Shown here one piece after another: positions 7,411 to 8,012 of a stretch of DNA of 8,012 bases; the stretch's first letter is position 1, and each line of letters begins with the position of its first letter. A model generated the notes under the pieces. It did no database searches, was not told where the DNA came from, and saw only the letters and a program-made list of their open reading frames with translations. The DNA comes from Planctomycetales bacterium (lineage in GTDB: Bacteria > Planctomycetota > Planctomycetia > Planctomycetales > Planctomycetaceae), in contig JAGVKR010000222.1 in NCBI GenBank assembly GCA_020050375.1, positions 1 through 8,012 on the forward strand. The letters are read 5' to 3'. Both the position numbers and the translations under genes were made by a program.

Positions 7411-7470
7411 CTTAGGTGAAATCAATTGACGACCTGCCTGCGATTTCCCTCCTCAATTGTGAATCGGGCC
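7391..7470. repeat. Nested inverted repeats upstream of the acidic-protein gene
   Basis: The outer arms GGCCCGATT (7391-7399) and AATCGGGCC (7462-7470) are perfect 9-base complements. The inner arms CAATTGA (7423-7429) and TCAATTG (7453-7459) are perfect 7-base complements and lie within the outer pair, 2 bases from it on the right and 23 on the left. As DNA this could be a paired operator. As RNA only the inner hairpin would be fully transcribed from the promoter at 7382, since the outer left arm lies before the predicted start. Confidence 0.45.
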
Positions 7471-7616
7471 TGACTTCCTGCTGCGTCGATTCGTGTCACC
7501 AGATCGCTCTCTAAGCGGTTGATTGTGTTGCTCGAAGACGAAGCGGTTTGCATTTGAATGTGGAACGGGTTTTACCAGGCCGTCTTTATCGTGGGTTGAT
7601 AGTCACAGTATTTTAC

Positions 7617-7622
7617 AAGGGG
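7617..7622 (+). promoter_or_regulatory. Ribosome binding site of the acidic-protein gene
   Basis: AAGGGG stands 8 bases before ATG 7631. It supports that start over the out-of-frame ATG at 7627. Confidence 0.65.
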
Positions 7623-7630
7623 AAGAATGA

Positions 7631-7942
7631 ATGGCGAGGCAAATGGACGACGAGTTCGAAGATGAGGAGCTGCAGGGCTTCGACGATGATCTGGACGATA
7701 ACTCGGTGACTTTTGATCTTGAGGAATTCAAAGCTATGGGGATCAACCCGTTCAAGGCGACACCGGCACGACCGGGGTCCGACGAGAAAGTCACGATGCT
7801 CTCGGCTCGATATGCCGCCGGGTTGCCGTTGTGGCACGATTCCGATTGCTACGATCACGGCCCGCACGAGCGAGATCTGATGGGCGCTCTCGAAGAAATT
7901 GCTGCACCACAGTTGACTGTGCCGCCTGATGAAGAAGACTGA
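7631..7942 (+). CDS. Small, highly acidic protein of unknown function
   Basis: This 103-residue protein is one I do not recognise. By count it has 28 Asp/Glu against 7 Lys/Arg, a net charge near -21. The first 32 residues hold 15 acidic residues, including a DDE.EDEE cluster and DDDLDD, and are probably disordered. A middle part (about 25-50, with FDLEEFKAMGINPF) may hold a short helix. Residues 54-90 look like the folded core: an L-S-A-R-Y-A-A-G-L-P-L-W segment followed by H69, C73, H76 and H79, which could bind a metal. There is no signal peptide or TM segment, so it is probably cytoplasmic. The start is set by AAGGGG 8 bases upstream. The gene stands alone after a 403-base control region. 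A role as a nucleic-acid mimic, a partner of basic proteins or a small regulator is possible but unsupported. The good RBS and coherent composition make a real gene likely. Confidence 0.75.
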   Translation: MARQMDDEFEDEELQGFDDDLDDNSVTFDLEEFKAMGINPFKATPARPGSDEKVTMLSARYAAGLPLWHDSDCYDHGPHERDLMGALEEIAAPQLTVPPDEED

Positions 7943-7945
7943 CGA

Positions 7946-7965
7946 AATCGACACGGTCGTCGATT
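7946..7965 (+). terminator. Short hairpin after the acidic-protein gene, weak terminator candidate
   Basis: AATCGAC (7946-7952) pairs perfectly with GTCGATT (7959-7965) around a 6-base loop, 3 bases after the stop codon. The position suits transcript ending, but no T run follows, so it may only protect the 3' end of the transcript or be chance. Confidence 0.3.
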
Positions 7966-8012
7966 CTCCTGCGTGGAGTGGATCGGCAGCGATCGTGCTC
8001 AACGGCTGACAG

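Larger units (their letters stand above)
7228..7630. other. Intergenic region of 403 bases, AT-richer than its surround
   Basis: No gene is supported here. From left to right it holds the perfect palindrome GGGAATTCCC (7342-7351), a hairpin plus T6 (7358-7379), a TTGACA promoter (7382-7410), nested inverted repeats (7391-7470), a 9-base direct repeat CGATTTCCC (7395-7403 and 7441-7449), an 8-base direct repeat AAGCGGTT (7513-7520 and 7541-7548) and the RBS of the acidic-protein gene. I looked for a sigma-54 promoter and found only near misses with GG-N11-GC spacing. Confidence 0.5.

Noticed and set aside
7609..7614. TATTTT as a -10 box close to the acidic-protein gene
   Set aside because: It has no convincing -35, and transcription would start about 10 bases before the ATG, cutting into the RBS.
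7929..8009. A 26-codon open frame starting ATG AAG AAG and overlapping the end of the acidic-protein gene
   Set aside because: It overlaps by 14 bases, has no RBS, and is too short to separate from chance.

Overview
The window looks like a piece of a GC-rich bacterial chromosome, most likely from a planctomycete. That is an inference from gene style: a very large two-module FtsX-type permease, a small protein built of repeated CxxC zinc ribbons, and a sigma-54 activator that begins with an FHA domain. There is no rRNA, and I found no tRNA, CRISPR array, insertion sequence or phage gene.

Layout. (1) Bases 1-4163 (+) hold an ABC exporter operon: the 3' part of a LolD/MacB-type ATPase gene (its Walker A lies left of the window), followed with a 4-base GTGA overlap by a 1209-residue, roughly 10-TM permease. 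A possible intrinsic terminator follows. (2) Bases 4228-4653 (-) hold a convergent gene for a 141-residue protein with three zinc ribbons. (3) Bases 4654-5229 are intergenic, with a good Shine-Dalgarno site for the zinc-ribbon gene, a perfect 14-base palindrome and a TATAAT promoter for the next gene. (4) Bases 5230-7227 (+) encode a 665-residue FHA-GAF-AAA+-Fis enhancer-binding protein. (5) Bases 7228-7630 are a 403-base, relatively AT-rich intergenic region with a 10-base palindrome, a possible terminator, a TTGACA promoter and nested inverted repeats. (6) Bases 7631-7942 (+) encode a 103-residue, extremely acidic protein that I do not recognise. A short hairpin follows near the right edge.

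How the parts may work together. The ATPase and permease form one transporter, probably of the group that moves lipids, lipoproteins or peptides, or does mechanical work across the inner membrane, rather than an importer. The FHA-GAF sigma-54 activator is a stand-alone regulator. Its input is likely a phosphothreonine partner plus a GAF ligand rather than a response-regulator phosphorelay. No convincing -24/-12 promoter in the window identifies its target. The zinc-ribbon and acidic proteins have no assigned function and sit alone behind their own control regions. I see no clear sign of a new multi-gene system. The most original points are the acidic protein with its structured leader and the repeat-built zinc-ribbon protein.
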